This document shows, piece by piece, positions 8,706 through 18,989 of a DNA stretch of 64,000 nt. This DNA is from Leptospira andrefontaineae. Lineage in GTDB: Bacteria > Spirochaetota > Leptospiria > Leptospirales > Leptospiraceae. Numbering within the stretch: position 1 is the stretch's first letter; every line of letters begins with the position of its first letter. Position numbers and translations under genes: made by a program. The notes under the pieces are model-generated. The model saw nothing but the letters and a program-made list of their open reading frames with translations, was not told the DNA's origin and did no database searches. The stretch spans positions 1 through 64,000 of the forward strand of contig NZ_RQEY01000023.1 of assembly GCF_004770105.1 (NCBI RefSeq), in the 5' to 3' direction.

Positions 8706-8731
8706 AAAATCCCCGTGAATACGGGGATTTT
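8706..8731. terminator. Bidirectional rho-independent terminator
   Basis: AAAATCCCCGT pairs with ACGGGGATTTT around a GAAT loop. T-rich sequence follows on the plus strand and an A-run precedes the stem, so it can stop both the small exported-protein gene and the converging sulfate operon. Confidence 0.9.
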
Positions 8732-8760
8732 CTTTATTATTCTTTTCTAATTCTTTTCGA

Positions 8761-9834
8761 CTAGATCGAAAAATCTTCCATATATTCTACATATACTTTA
8801 GCTTTTTTAATCCTGAGATATACTGTTTCGCCAGGTAATAGATTTAATTCTTTAAAATTAGATTGATCCAGTAAGGACTCGATCAGGGTTCCTGAATCCA
8901 AACGTTTTAATTCTATTCTTACATTTCTACCTGTAGAATGGATATATTGGATTTCAGCTGGAATTCCTTGGGTGGAAACTCTGGAAATTTCCACATCATA
9001 AGGTCTAACGTATGCAACTGCTTCCTTGTCCACCACGTCGGAATGTTCCGGAGTAGCTACATCTATATCGCCTATCTTTGCAGTCCCTTCATGGATCCTT
9101 CCATGGAATAGATTCACATCTCCTAAAAAGTGAAAAACGAAAGGTGTTTTAGGTTTATTATAAACTTCGTCAGGAGTACCGATCTGTTCTATTTTACCGG
9201 ATCTTAATATTACTATGGAATCGCTGACTTCTAACGCTTCTTCCTGATCATGCGTTACGAACACACTTGTGATATGGATCTCGTCGTGAAGTCTTCTGAG
9301 CCAGGTGCGTAATTCTTTCCGTACTTTTGCGTCCAAGGCCCCGAAAGGTTCATCCAAAAGTAAAAATTTAGGTTCTATAGCCAAAGCTCTTGCTAAGGCC
9401 ACTCTTTGTCTTTGTCCTCCGGATAATTCGAAAGGAAATCTTGCATGGAAATTTTCCAACTGCACTAATTTCAAAAGTTGAAATACTTTCTCTTGGATCT
9501 CTTCTTTGGAAGGTCTTGTGGATCTTGGACGTACTTTTAGACCGAAAGCAATATTTTCAAAAATTGTCATATGACGGAAGAGTGCATAATGTTGGAATAC
9601 GAATCCTACTCCTCTGTCCTTAGAACTTTTGGATTTGGATCTTTCTCCGTTGAATAATACTTCTCCTTCGTCGGGAGTATCTAATCCAGCGATGATCCTG
9701 AGAAGTGTAGTTTTTCCACTTCCGGAGGGTCCGAGTAATGCGACTAGATTCCCATCCGGGATTGTCAGGTCCACTTGGTCCAAGGCCTGGAATTTTCCGA
9801 ATCGTTTGCTTACATTTCGAATTTCAATAGACAT
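8761..9834 (-). CDS. cysA: Sulfate/thiosulfate ABC importer ATPase
   Basis: This 357-residue ABC ATPase has Walker [10 protein letters not shown] (about 35-43), signature [14 protein letters not shown], Walker [13 protein letters not shown] and the His switch VTHDQEEA. The C-terminal third is a TOBE-like regulatory extension, as in CysA/MalK-type importers. It is the last gene of the sbp-cysT-cysW-cysA operon, starting 9 bases after cysW. It powers uptake of sulfate or thiosulfate across the inner membrane. The sulfate assignment comes from the neighbouring binding protein and CysT/CysW permeases. A terminator lies just downstream. Confidence 0.93.
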   Translation of the reverse strand: MSIEIRNVSKRFGKFQALDQVDLTIPDGNLVALLGPSGSGKTTLLRIIAGLDTPDEGEVLFNGERSKSKSSKDRGVGFVFQHYALFRHMTIFENIAFGLKVRPRSTRPSKEEIQEKVFQLLKLVQLENFHARFPFELSGGQRQRVALARALAIEPKFLLLDEPFGALDAKVRKELRTWLRRLHDEIHITSVFVTHDQEEALEVSDSIVILRSGKIEQIGTPDEVYNKPKTPFVFHFLGDVNLFHGRIHEGTAKIGDIDVATPEHSDVVDKEAVAYVRPYDVEISRVSTQGIPAEIQYIHSTGRNVRIELKRLDSGTLIESLLDQSNFKELNLLPGETVYLRIKKAKVYVEYMEDFSI

Positions 9835-9843
9835 TCTATTCTC

Positions 9844-10728
9844 CTAGGATTTGGAAACCTGAACATTTGTATTTTTTTCTTTTCCGAGACCGGTTGTTTC
9901 TGGGATCTCTATTTCTTCTTTGCGATGAAGATTTCTTTCTAAGATTGTTTTTAAGAGTAGAGTTAGTAAGGAAAGGAATACCAGAACAGAAGCGGCGGAA
10001 AATGCCCCTACCGAGTTGTACTCATTATATAACATCTCTATCTGCAAAGGAAGAGTGTTTGTCTTTCCGCGAATATGTCCGGATAATACGGAAACCGCTC
10101 CGAATTCTCCCATTGCTCTCGCATTACAAAGAATGAGTCCGTATAAAAGTCCCCATTTGATGTTCGGAATGATAATTTTGATAAATGTTTGGTAGAGGGA
10201 AGCCCCGAGCAAAATTCCAGCTTCCTCTTCTTCTTTTCCCTGGCTTTGCATTAATGGGATCAATTCTCTTGCAACAAACGGAAGTGTGATAAATACGGTA
10301 GCGATCACGAGTCCCGGAGTATTAAATACGATCTTAATATTCCATTCTTCTAATATATCTCCCATCCATCCTTGTTTTCCGAAAAGTAATAGGAAAATCA
10401 GACCGGAGATTACCGGAGAAACTGCAAATGGAGAATCTATGATGGTGAGTAGGATATTTTTACCGGGAAATTCGAATCTGGTTAAAAGAAATGCAGCAAT
10501 CAATCCGAATGCAGTGTTTAAAGGAACTGCAATACCGGCAACCTTCAATGTCATTATCATCGCAGCAATTGTATCGCTGTCCTGCAGCCCTTTTAGATAA
10601 GCCTCCCAACCTTGAGCGAATGCTTCTAAGAAAACGACTGTGATCGGTAGGATCAAAATAATAAATGCAAGAACTAAGACCGAAAAGATCAAAGCAAAGC
10701 GGATCCAAACGGATTCTGTTTCTTTCAT
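9844..10728 (-). CDS. cysW: Sulfate ABC importer permease, CysW type
   Basis: This 294-residue inner-membrane permease has six predicted membrane segments and the EAA loop of binding-protein-dependent importers ([22 protein letters not shown]). The motif [15 protein letters not shown] is characteristic of the CysW/ModB group. Its start overlaps the stop of cysT by 4 bases (ATGA), which implies translational coupling and a CysT-CysW heterodimer. It has the usual length for the family plus a short hydrophilic C-terminal tail of about 20 residues. Confidence 0.93.
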   Translation of the reverse strand: MKETESVWIRFALIFSVLVLAFIILILPITVVFLEAFAQGWEAYLKGLQDSDTIAAMIMTLKVAGIAVPLNTAFGLIAAFLLTRFEFPGKNILLTIIDSPFAVSPVISGLIFLLLFGKQGWMGDILEEWNIKIVFNTPGLVIATVFITLPFVARELIPLMQSQGKEEEEAGILLGASLYQTFIKIIIPNIKWGLLYGLILCNARAMGEFGAVSVLSGHIRGKTNTLPLQIEMLYNEYNSVGAFSAASVLVFLSLLTLLLKTILERNLHRKEEIEIPETTGLGKEKNTNVQVSKS

Positions 10729-11552
10729 CCTAGTCTCCTTGAGGCTCTGTTTTGGAGATAATTGATCCCGAACATGATCGTAAAGGAGAGGACCAACATC
10801 AATACTGCGATCCCGGTCGCCTTTGCATATTCGTACTGTTCTAATTTGGTAACTATGAGTAATGGAAGGATTTCAGTTTTTCCCGGAAGGTTTCCTGAAA
10901 TAAAAACAACCGATCCATATTCTCCAATACCTCTTGCGAACGCCATACTGGTTCCTGCAAGTAGAGAAGGAATTAACTCAGGCAAGATCACCTTAGTAAA
11001 TGTTTGGAATCTGCTAGCTCCTAAACAATAAGCGCTCTCTTCCAATTCTTTAGGAAGATCTTCCAAGATAGGTTGGACTGTTCTTACAACGAATGGAAAT
11101 CCGATGAATACTAAGGCGATTACGATCCCGATCGGAGTGTATGCGATCTTGATCCCATAAGGTGTAAGATATTTTCCAATAAATCCGTTGGGAGCATAAA
11201 TTGTGGTAAGCGCTATCCCTGCAACTGCAGTAGGAAGAGTGAATGGTAGATCCACGAGAGAATCTAAGATCTTTTTTCCCGGAAAATCGTAACGAACCAA
11301 AACCCAGGCGAATAAAAATCCAACAAATAGATTGATAACAGCTGCGACTCCACCCGCTCCGAAGCTCAAATATAAGGCCTGCTGGATTCGATTCTCAGAA
11401 AAAACTTCCCAGAGTCCGGATACGCCTAAGGTCGCAGATTTAAAGAATAATGCGGATAATGGAATGATTACTAGAAGGCTTAGGTAGAAGACTGTGAGTC
11501 CTAAGGATAGACCAAAGCTTGTTTTAGAATAAGGACGAAAAATTAGTTTCAA
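10725..11552 (-). CDS. cysT: Sulfate ABC importer permease, CysT/CysU type
   Basis: This 275-residue permease has six membrane spans and the EAA loop [22 protein letters not shown], followed by [16 protein letters not shown], typical of CysT. It pairs with CysW to form the transmembrane channel for sulfate or thiosulfate. A 105-bp spacer with a stable hairpin (11606-11625) separates it from sbp; its own end overlaps cysW by 4 bases. It is transcribed as the second gene of the operon. Confidence 0.93.
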   Translation of the reverse strand: MKLIFRPYSKTSFGLSLGLTVFYLSLLVIIPLSALFFKSATLGVSGLWEVFSENRIQQALYLSFGAGGVAAVINLFVGFLFAWVLVRYDFPGKKILDSLVDLPFTLPTAVAGIALTTIYAPNGFIGKYLTPYGIKIAYTPIGIVIALVFIGFPFVVRTVQPILEDLPKELEESAYCLGASRFQTFTKVILPELIPSLLAGTSMAFARGIGEYGSVVFISGNLPGKTEILPLLIVTKLEQYEYAKATGIAVLMLVLSFTIMFGINYLQNRASRRLG

Positions 11553-11605
11553 ACGGGAAACCCTTTGGGTCGATTCTTGAGAAACGCCCTATTTCGTCAA
11601 ACCAA

Positions 11606-11625
11606 GAGCCGCCCTAAGGCGGCTC
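11606..11625. other. Intercistronic hairpin between sbp and cysT
   Basis: GAGCCGCC and GGCGGCTC form an 8-bp GC-rich stem with a 4-nt loop. On the coding (minus) strand no T-run follows, so it is more likely an mRNA-processing or stabilising hairpin than a terminator. Such hairpins often keep binding-protein mRNA in excess over permease mRNA. The motif GTTGGAGTTCCTAC lies next to it at 11644-11657. Confidence 0.55.
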
Positions 11626-11657
11626 CCTTTTTGTAAGTGGTCAGTTGGAGTTCCTAC

Positions 11658-12716
11658 TTACTTTTTTGCTTCGCCATAGATGGAGTCGAAAAGACCGCCG
11701 TCAGCGAAATGTTTCTTATGAGCCGCCGCCCAGGAACCTTCAATAGTTCTTACATCGAATAATTGAAGTTTTGGGAATTTTGCAACATTCGCTTTTAGGA
11801 TAGCTGCATCATTTGGACGGAAGAAATGTTTAGCTATGATCTCTTGTCCTTCTTTGGTGTATAAGAAATCCAAGTACGCTTTTGCCACTTCAGTGGTTCC
11901 TTTTTTAGCAGCTACTTTTTCAACGATTGCTACAGGAGTTTCAGCTAGGATACTTGTGCTTGGATAAACCACTTCGAATTGAGCCACTCCACCGTTCGCT
12001 TTTCTGGACTCGGATAGAGCAAGTTCTGCTTCATTTTCCCAAGCAAGAAGAACATCACCGATTCCTCTTTGAACGAAAGTAGTTGTGGATCCTCTTGCAC
12101 CGGTATCAAGAACGGAAGTGTTCTTATAGAGGTTTTTAACGAACTCGATTGCCTTTTCTTCGGTTTTGTATTGTTTCTTAGCAAAACCCCAAGCTGCTAA
12201 ATAATTCCAGCGAGCTCCACCTGAAGTTTTAGGGTTTGGTGTGATCACTCCGATCCCTGGTTTTACAACATCATCCCAGTCTTTGATCGCTTTAGGATTA
12301 CCTTTTCTAACTAAGAAAACGATAGTAGAGTAGTATGGAGTAGAATGGTTCGGGAAAGCTTTCTCCCAATCTTTGGAAACAGATCCACTGTTAGAAACGA
12401 TGCTGTCGATATCATAAGCGAGTGCAAGAGTTACTACATCTGCTTCTAATCCATCGATTACCGCTCTTGCTTGTTTTCCGGATCCACCATGGGATTGTTG
12501 GATAGTAAGGTCTTTGCCGGATTTCTTCTTCCAAGATTCTACGAATTTCTTATTAATTTCTTCGTAAAGCTCCCTAGTTGGGTCGAAAGAAACGTTTAAT
12601 AGGGTGTCTTCTGCAAAGGCAGAGAAGGAGAAAATACTGATTAGAGCCAGAGCGCCGATTCCTTTGGCAATTGACCGTAGTATAGAATGATTAGATTTTG
12701 CTTTCATATGGTTCAC
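11658..12716 (-). CDS. sbp: Periplasmic sulfate-binding protein
   Basis: This 352-residue protein has an N-terminal signal peptide ending near SAFAED and a type II periplasmic binding fold of normal length. Family marks are [32 protein letters not shown], and [21 protein letters not shown], which match the sulfate/thiosulfate-binding Sbp/CysP group. It delivers substrate to CysTW. The start is the GTG at 12716: GGAAGGG lies 8 bases upstream, whereas the in-frame ATG at 12707 has no well-placed ribosome site. It is first in the operon, behind the promoter at 12776-12806 and a palindromic operator-like site. Confidence 0.93.
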   Translation of the reverse strand: MNHMKAKSNHSILRSIAKGIGALALISIFSFSAFAEDTLLNVSFDPTRELYEEINKKFVESWKKKSGKDLTIQQSHGGSGKQARAVIDGLEADVVTLALAYDIDSIVSNSGSVSKDWEKAFPNHSTPYYSTIVFLVRKGNPKAIKDWDDVVKPGIGVITPNPKTSGGARWNYLAAWGFAKKQYKTEEKAIEFVKNLYKNTSVLDTGARGSTTTFVQRGIGDVLLAWENEAELALSESRKANGGVAQFEVVYPSTSILAETPVAIVEKVAAKKGTTEVAKAYLDFLYTKEGQEIIAKHFFRPNDAAILKANVAKFPKLQLFDVRTIEGSWAAAHKKHFADGGLFDSIYGEAKK

Positions 12717-12750
12717 TTTTACGTCCCTTCCGACAGTAAGCCGGAATTTT

Positions 12751-12806
12751 TATCCAATAAATTGGATATTTATCTGTTATAGTCGGAATATGCTTCTTTT
12801 TGTCAA
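12751..12806 (-). promoter_or_regulatory. Promoter and 18-bp palindromic operator of the sulfate operon
   Basis: On the minus strand, a perfect -35 TTGACA (12801-12806) is followed after 18-19 nt by TATAAC/CTATAA (12776-12782). Transcription should start near 12769. At that point lies TATCCAAT-AA-ATTGGATA (12751-12768), a perfect inverted repeat covering about +1 to +18. This is textbook repressor-site geometry, presumably for a sulfur- or cysteine-responsive regulator that is not in the window. Confidence 0.7.
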
Positions 12807-12899
12807 GAAGGGTTTTATATTTTAAAACATTTTTTTCCTATTTTGAACGCTTTTTTGATTCGATCCCTCAGACTTCGGTTAAAGCGGATTTTCCAAAAA

Positions 12900-14945
12900 A
12901 TGAATAAGGCATTTTCCTTCTTAATTCTGGTATTTCTCCCATACTTCTTCTCAGGATGTTCCGAATCTTCGGCAAAAGTAGACCATCCAGCTCTCGTCCA
13001 GGGAATACTCGAGTTAAAGAATTATGATTTGGAAGAGCAAGGTCCAATTCTACTTTCCGGCCTTTGGAAATTCAGATGGTTGTATTGGAAAAGTTCCGGA
13101 TTAGAGAGCCAGAACTCATACGAAATAGTTAGTGTACCTTCTTCTTGGAACGGAAAGAACGGTTCTAGAATAGGAGAAGGTTACGGAACCTACGAACTTA
13201 ACATAAAACTAAATCGAAATTACGGAGAACTTGCATTTGCACTACAAGAACAAAGTTCTTCTTACTTTTTGTACGTGAACGGCAAACTTTTAGCTTCTTG
13301 CGGAGAAGTCGAATTTCCTTCTACCTCGGATATCACTATCTTCGAAGTCAAACCTGCCTGGTGTAATAAACTAGTGAAATTCACTCCGGATAGTGAAGAG
13401 CTGCAAATCGACATGCAGATCGCGAATAGGGATCATAGGCTAGGAGGTTTTTGGGCACCAATCCGATTCGGAACTGCATCCAGTATGGAGAAAACCTGGA
13501 ACGCGGAAAGATTTTTGGATCTATTCTTAGCAGGCGGATTATTCTGCATTGGATTACTTCATCTTATCTATGCCGTGGTAAGAAGGGGAGAAGCCGCTTC
13601 CATGTATTTCGGCACCTACTGCGTGATCATGGCTGCAAGAGGTCTATTCTCAGGCACTCGAATTATTTCAGAATATCTTGATTTTCTAAAATACCATCAT
13701 TATGTACGGATAGAATACGTTACGTTTTATCTTGCAATCCCTGTTTTTTTAAGTTATATACTTTCCGTTTTCCCTAGAGAGTTAAAACGAATTCTAGTAG
13801 ATCTTGTTTGGTGGATTGCGATCGGCGCATGTATTGTGGTCCTTGTCTTCCCGGTAAGAATATTCACATTCACTATTACGATCTATTATTTGGTGGCGTT
13901 TCTTGCAGGAACTCTCGGATTATTCTCTCTTACTAAAGCAGCCTTAAGAAGAAGAAAGGGTGCGCTCATAATACTTGCCGGTTTCGTATTCGTGTATGCC
14001 GCTATGATCCACGATATCTTATACGCCACATTCTATCTGGACACAGGATATTTTACGAATATCGGTGCATTCGTATTTATAGTTGCTCAATCCGTATTCT
14101 TATCCATTAGAAGTTCTGAAAGTTTGGATAGACTTTTGGATCTTTCCAGGAATTTGGAAAGAAGGGTAGAAGAAAGGACTAAACAACTCCGAAATGCCCT
14201 CCGCCTTATCCAAAATGATCTGAATGTTGCGAGAGAGATCCAAAAGGGACTCTTAAATTTAGAGGATACTTCTGCAAAAAAAATCGGGAATATCAAATTC
14301 GGGAGCTTGCATAAACCTCTGGCGGAAGTTGGTGGAGATCTTTATGATATCGCAGAACTTCCAAGTGGGAAGATACGTATTTTCCTAGCGGACGCAACCG
14401 GCCACGGAATACAGGCAGCACTCATCACAATACTGATCCGCAGTGTTTATGAAGATCTAAGACTAAAAGAAGAAAGTCCCGGAAAATTGCTCTCGGCGAT
14501 CGGCTCTCAGTTTCACGGTAAGTACGGAAATGTGTCCACATTCTTCTCCGCATCCATCCTGGAAATTTCTCCTGATGGAGAAAAACTCACTCTTTCTTTA
14601 GCAGGATCTCCTCCAGTCTTAGTCCAGACAAAGGACGAAGAACATATAATTGAATGTGAAAATCCGTTAGTGGGTCTTTTGGAAAATTTCCATTTCGAAG
14701 ATAAGGAGATCCTTCTCACTCCGGGTTTTAGAATACTTTGTTTTACGGACGGACTCACAGAATCTTCCAGGCTTCCCGGAGATTTTTACGGAATAGAAAG
14801 AGTATTGGCTTACCTAAGAACTGGAGATTCTCAAAGTTTAGAAGAATTATTAAGCGGCATCCAAGAAGATCTATTCAGATTCTTAGGAACTTCTGAACCC
14901 AAAGACGATATACTAGTCTTGGGAATAGAAGACCAACGTTCCTAA
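12900..14945 (+). CDS. 7TM sensor with PP2C (SpoIIE-type) phosphatase domain
   Basis: From the ATG at 12900 the protein has 681 residues. An N-terminal signal with lipobox-like FFSGC comes first, then an extracellular jelly-roll sensor (about 170 residues), seven membrane segments (7TMR-DISM type), a short coiled coil (SLDRLLDLSRNLERRVEERTKQ) and a cytoplasmic SpoIIE/PP2C domain with EVGGDLYD, DATGHG and FTDGLTE metal-binding motifs. Such proteins dephosphorylate anti-sigma-factor antagonists in response to an outside signal. An upstream TTG at 12843 gives a 700-residue version, but neither start has a strong ribosome site. It is divergent from the sulfate operon. Confidence 0.87.
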   Translation: MNKAFSFLILVFLPYFFSGCSESSAKVDHPALVQGILELKNYDLEEQGPILLSGLWKFRWLYWKSSGLESQNSYEIVSVPSSWNGKNGSRIGEGYGTYELNIKLNRNYGELAFALQEQSSSYFLYVNGKLLASCGEVEFPSTSDITIFEVKPAWCNKLVKFTPDSEELQIDMQIANRDHRLGGFWAPIRFGTASSMEKTWNAERFLDLFLAGGLFCIGLLHLIYAVVRRGEAASMYFGTYCVIMAARGLFSGTRIISEYLDFLKYHHYVRIEYVTFYLAIPVFLSYILSVFPRELKRILVDLVWWIAIGACIVVLVFPVRIFTFTITIYYLVAFLAGTLGLFSLTKAALRRRKGALIILAGFVFVYAAMIHDILYATFYLDTGYFTNIGAFVFIVAQSVFLSIRSSESLDRLLDLSRNLERRVEERTKQLRNALRLIQNDLNVAREIQKGLLNLEDTSAKKIGNIKFGSLHKPLAEVGGDLYDIAELPSGKIRIFLADATGHGIQAALITILIRSVYEDLRLKEESPGKLLSAIGSQFHGKYGNVSTFFSASILEISPDGEKLTLSLAGSPPVLVQTKDEEHIIECENPLVGLLENFHFEDKEILLTPGFRILCFTDGLTESSRLPGDFYGIERVLAYLRTGDSQSLEELLSGIQEDLFRFLGTSEPKDDILVLGIEDQRS

Positions 14946-15090
14946 GTTAGTAAAACATTTCTTCTTTCGAGAATATTGGATCGTTTTCTAGTTTTATTGT
15001 ATTGGACCCCGAAAATGATGGTTAGAGAGAAGGTGAACGGGTCCATACTTTTAGAATGGATCCCGAAATCGTTACCTTGTAGAGGACCCT

Positions 15091-15225
15091 ATGGCATTCA
15101 AGCTCGACGGGGCAAAATTCCCCACCTTGGAAGAGTTGATTACGGCTCTGTATCCATTGTATGCGGACAAGATGAGCGAAGCTGAATTTAGAAAGTACGT
15201 TCAGGAGAATGTGAAAGAGGAATAG
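15091..15225 (+). CDS. 44-residue acidic small protein
   Basis: ATG at 15091 opens a 44-codon frame ending with TAG at 15225. AGAGGA lies 4 bases upstream, a good ribosome site. The peptide starts MAFKLDGAKFPTLEELI and ends EFRKYVQENVKEE; it looks like two amphipathic helices and has no signal or membrane segment. A GC-rich stem-loop (15240-15257) follows. The good ribosome site and helical periodicity argue for a real gene. Function unknown. Confidence 0.65.
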   Translation: MAFKLDGAKFPTLEELITALYPLYADKMSEAEFRKYVQENVKEE

Positions 15226-15239
15226 TCTTCCTCTTTTTG

Positions 15240-15257
15240 CCCCGATCCTTCGGGGCT
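15240..15257. terminator. GC-rich stem-loop after the 44-residue gene, possible terminator
   Basis: GCCCCGA and TCGGGGC form a 7-bp stem with a TCCT loop 14 bases after the stop codon. No T-run follows, so termination would be weak or rho-assisted. Confidence 0.45.
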
Positions 15258-15321
15258 AATCCTTCCCTCTTAATATCCAGTTTTGCTTGTCAATTATAGG
15301 GGTTTTCCTTACCCTCTCGGC

Positions 15322-17799
15322 ATGCCTTTTTTTCAGAAAAAATGGAGACTTGCTCCCGCTTGGCGAAGGCCATTATTGCTTCTCGCCTCATTCTTAGTTC
15401 TCATTATCAAATTCAGGTTCTTATTTAGCGAAGATACTCTTTCGGGTTGGAGCCTTCATGCCCAAACCCATTTGGCAGAGATCTACGATTCATTTTTGGA
15501 TAACGGGCAATCTTTGGGTTATGATAGCCGCTGGTTTTCCGGGATGCCGGTCTTCTATTTCCAGCCTCCATTCTTCTATTTTTTAGTCGCTGTACTTCAT
15601 AAAACTGTCTTCTTCTGGTCCTCACTTTCTCTTTCTTTCAATATAGGAGTTCTACTTTCTATATTACTTTTTACATATGCATTTATCAAGTTCAGTCTTT
15701 TGCTATTGAGTGAAACAAACCATAGAGCAAACACGGTGATGCTCGCGATGTCTGGGCTTTTGTTCTTCTTTTTATGCGCAGGAGAAGAGCCGTTCGGACT
15801 TTCTTTAGTTGGTTTGTTCAGCGGCTCTGTGACCGGATTTTTCGGACTCGGTTGGAGTTTATTAGGTTTTTATTATTTAGAGAAATATAGGACCACCGGT
15901 AAATTATCCTCTCTTTCTAAATATCTGGTAGTTAGCGCTTGTGTTTATTATTCCGATCTTCCTTCTTCCTTATTCTATCTTGTTTCTCTCTTGATTTATT
16001 TCTTATTTTTGGGAGAAGAGTTGGGGAAAAGAGCATTCTCAATTGCATTCTTCATTCCTTTGATCGCGGCCACACCGGTTTGGTGGAATTTTTTGAAATA
16101 TTCTTCCTATCGCGCAGAAACTTTCCCAATGGATACTACTCCTGGATTGATCTCCATTTTAGGTTCGGAAGCCTTAAGACCGATTTGGGAAGGAAGTGGA
16201 GTCATCGCTTTCTTATGGAATTTTATTATAGGACTTCATTGGACACAGGTAGTGTTCCCTGCTTTATTCTTACTCGGAATTCGTTCTATTCTAAAACGTA
16301 AAATTTTTCCTCCCGCATCCAGATTTGTGTTCTTTGCAAGTTTGATCTTTTATTGGATCGGAGTAGATACCTCTCTTTCTAAGTTTTTCCCAGGTTTAGG
16401 ATTTCCTTGGTATAGAGCATTGGATCTTTCTTTATTATTTTTAACTTTATCCGGTTTGGAAACAGCGGTTCATTTGCTTAAAAATAAAACTTCTTCTTCG
16501 GTTGCACAATATTCAGTCTCTGCACTTTTGTTTTTTGCATTAATAAGATTTTTCTTATGGCATCCTGAATTGGAATGGAAGGAGAATACTACATTTTTAA
16601 AAGACAGTTTCTCCGCTATGGAGATGAAAGATGTAGAAGTTGCACTTTCGGAACTTCCTAAAGATTCTAAAATTTTTCCGGAAATAGATTCTCATAGAAA
16701 ATGGGGGGACAGTCCTTTTACATTAGGGCTCTTGATCAGAAGGGCAGGACATAGGAACCTATTGGGAATGGAGGCGGATGCTTCCTTGACTTCTCTTGCG
16801 CTTCAACCTTATTTAAGTCGTTATCTGCCTTGGACTGCCTGGAAAAAAAATCCAGGCTACGAAGAGGAACTTTCTTTGGAAGACGCAGGCATAGGATTAC
16901 ATCGATTTTTGCAGGCGAACGGAACTTCTTATATTATAGGTTCCACCGAAAAACTTTATAAAATTCTAAAATTAAATCCGACTCGTTTCGAATTATTAAA
17001 AGGTTGGGTAAATAGAGAAGGTCTGCGTACGAATGATTCACCTTCTGAAACATACGAAAAAGAATTAGAGAATAAATCTTTCTTATTCTTATTTAAGGTG
17101 AAAAATCCGGGGGCAGATATTGCTGTTTTGACTGAAAAACCTTGGGGAGTCGCGGATTATAAGGAACTGAGCGGAGGAAAATCACTTCGCCCTAAAAGAT
17201 TCTTGTATAATACGAACGAGGCAATCTTGCATGAAGGATTAGATGCGGGGATCGTATTTGCTCGTATTGGTAGAAAAGAGATAGAGGCTATCGGTCCAAA
17301 TTATAACAAATGGTTCCAAGGTTTACTGGTCCTGAATGTTCCGAAAGAAGATAATGTTTGGAAGGAAGAATTCAAATCCAAATACGGAGATCTTTCTTTC
17401 TCGGATCGAAACGAATTTTTAGGCAGATTTTTTCCCGTAAAAGAAAAACCGAAAGAGCCGGTATTACTTCCTGAACTTCCGATTTTACCTCGTATTTTTT
17501 CGGATGAAGAAGTTTTTGCAGGATCTGAGACCTCTTCCGTTGAAAAACCGGAACAATCTACATTAGAAAATCATAATTGTAAACTTGTTCGAAGATCCTT
17601 TTTTCCGAGCTGGGAAGATGCGGAAGGTGGGATCTTATTCCAAACCCAAAGAAACGAAATTTTGGTCTGTTCGGGGAAACAAAACTCCGATCTGAAGTTT
17701 GTTAAAGGGAATTCGATCTTCTTGACCATTATTCTTTTCCTTCTCCCTATATTCTTCATATTCTCTTCCTTTGTGAAAGGAAGGTGGTTTTTCCGTTGA
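15322..17799 (+). CDS. Large polytopic membrane protein, glycosyltransferase-like, function unknown
   Basis: About 825 residues from the ATG at 15322; an in-frame TTG at 15283 would add 13. After a basic N-terminus there are about 11-12 hydrophobic spans up to roughly residue 420. The large soluble domain of about 390 residues is rich in beta and charged segments, and a last membrane span sits at the very C-terminus (FLTIILFLLPIFFIFSSFV). The first loop after span 1 contains acidic residues (SEDTLSGWSLHAQTHLAEIYD), as in GT-C-type or YfhO-like enzymes that use lipid-linked sugars. That comparison is inference only. The stop overlaps the next gene's TTG start. Confidence 0.65.
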   Translation: MPFFQKKWRLAPAWRRPLLLLASFLVLIIKFRFLFSEDTLSGWSLHAQTHLAEIYDSFLDNGQSLGYDSRWFSGMPVFYFQPPFFYFLVAVLHKTVFFWSSLSLSFNIGVLLSILLFTYAFIKFSLLLLSETNHRANTVMLAMSGLLFFFLCAGEEPFGLSLVGLFSGSVTGFFGLGWSLLGFYYLEKYRTTGKLSSLSKYLVVSACVYYSDLPSSLFYLVSLLIYFLFLGEELGKRAFSIAFFIPLIAATPVWWNFLKYSSYRAETFPMDTTPGLISILGSEALRPIWEGSGVIAFLWNFIIGLHWTQVVFPALFLLGIRSILKRKIFPPASRFVFFASLIFYWIGVDTSLSKFFPGLGFPWYRALDLSLLFLTLSGLETAVHLLKNKTSSSVAQYSVSALLFFALIRFFLWHPELEWKENTTFLKDSFSAMEMKDVEVALSELPKDSKIFPEIDSHRKWGDSPFTLGLLIRRAGHRNLLGMEADASLTSLALQPYLSRYLPWTAWKKNPGYEEELSLEDAGIGLHRFLQANGTSYIIGSTEKLYKILKLNPTRFELLKGWVNREGLRTNDSPSETYEKELENKSFLFLFKVKNPGADIAVLTEKPWGVADYKELSGGKSLRPKRFLYNTNEAILHEGLDAGIVFARIGRKEIEAIGPNYNKWFQGLLVLNVPKEDNVWKEEFKSKYGDLSFSDRNEFLGRFFPVKEKPKEPVLLPELPILPRIFSDEEVFAGSETSSVEKPEQSTLENHNCKLVRRSFFPSWEDAEGGILFQTQRNEILVCSGKQNSDLKFVKGNSIFLTIILFLLPIFFIFSSFVKGRWFFR

Positions 17800-18947
17800 G
17801 GAATCCGTACGGCAATAAACCGTACTCTAAACTTCAATTCGTTTCGAATTCACTTTTGGTGTTATTCGGAAGTATCCTTCTTTTTGGGCTCTGGCAAAAA
17901 TGGAGCCTTTATATTTGGGGAAATATTTTCATTCACGGCTTAGAAGGCGGGTTGGTCGGAGCGATTTGTGATTGGTTTGCTGTTTGGAAAACTTACAAAG
18001 CTGTAGAATCGGAAAGCGAGACAATCGCGGAAGAAATCGGCCATTGGGTATCTTCTGACCTGATCAGCGAACATAAATTAAAATCCTATTTAGACGGGAT
18101 CTTAGATGAACCCGAAAATATCCAGGCGATCAGGGAACTTTTAGACAAATATCTAAAAGGAGAAAAAGAAGTCAGAGAATTCCTGAACCTGATCTGGGAT
18201 AAAATAGAAGAAGATATAGTATTATATGTTTCTAATTTTAAATTTTCAGGAGCAGATAAACAAATCTTACATGAATTGAATAGTCGTAAGGAGATACTCT
18301 CCACTGTTCGATTTTTAGTGGGAGAAACCTTGATGAAGGTTTCTGATCATCAGGATTTTGGAGAAAGGGTCCAAAGAATTACCAAGGGCCTTTCTTTTCT
18401 TGCAAAACCTTTAATTTGGCTTATCGATCCGCAAAAAAGGATCAAAGAATTCGGAGAGGGTTTAAAAGAAGGAAAAGATTTCGAGACGGAAGAGGAAGAA
18501 GTCCTATTCGAATTATATTCTATATTCTCCGAATGTGTGGAATTATACATAGGTTCCTGGAACGAATTCCCTGTCGAGAGAAGAGAAGAAGCAGTGCGTG
18601 CCTTAGCGGATTTTGGCAGAGAACAATTGAATCGATTGATCAGCGAAGTGGTCCTTACCCATAAGGAAGAAATTTCCAGATTGGAAAATCTGAGAGAATA
18701 CGGACCAATCCGTTCTTTCTTGGAATTTTTAAGTTCTAAAACAAACGAATCTGTTTCGGAATATGTGGGAGAACAGATCTCTAAAGGGCTGAAATTATTG
18801 GAGCCCAAACAATTCAGGGAAAATTTAGAACTCAAAACTAGAAGGGTCTTGGAGAAGATCAGGATTAATGGAAGTTTATTAGGTTTTTTAGTTGGATCTG
18901 CAATAGGATGTGTCGTCTTATTATTCGAAGGAAAATTGGGGTTATAA
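17796..18947 (+). CDS. DUF445 family membrane protein
   Basis: From the TTG at 17796, which overlaps the previous stop as TTGA with AGGTGG 8 bases upstream, the protein has 383 residues. An alternative GTG start at 17784 adds four. An N-terminal membrane segment leads into a Gly-rich loop (HGLEGGLVGAICDWFAVWKTYKA), the hallmark of DUF445. The long helical, charged middle region ends in a second membrane segment (LLGFLVGSAIGCVVLLFEG). DUF445 members are inner-membrane proteins of unknown role. The overlap suggests co-translation with the preceding membrane protein. Confidence 0.82.
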   Translation: MRNPYGNKPYSKLQFVSNSLLVLFGSILLFGLWQKWSLYIWGNIFIHGLEGGLVGAICDWFAVWKTYKAVESESETIAEEIGHWVSSDLISEHKLKSYLDGILDEPENIQAIRELLDKYLKGEKEVREFLNLIWDKIEEDIVLYVSNFKFSGADKQILHELNSRKEILSTVRFLVGETLMKVSDHQDFGERVQRITKGLSFLAKPLIWLIDPQKRIKEFGEGLKEGKDFETEEEEVLFELYSIFSECVELYIGSWNEFPVERREEAVRALADFGREQLNRLISEVVLTHKEEISRLENLREYGPIRSFLEFLSSKTNESVSEYVGEQISKGLKLLEPKQFRENLELKTRRVLEKIRINGSLLGFLVGSAIGCVVLLFEGKLGL

Positions 18948-18989
18948 TCTCTTGCATAATTTGCGGGTTATTGTTTAGTATTCAAGATC

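Noticed and set aside
15240..15257. Strong rho-independent terminator after the 44-residue gene
   Set aside because: The stem is good but no T-run follows, so it is listed only as a possible weak terminator.
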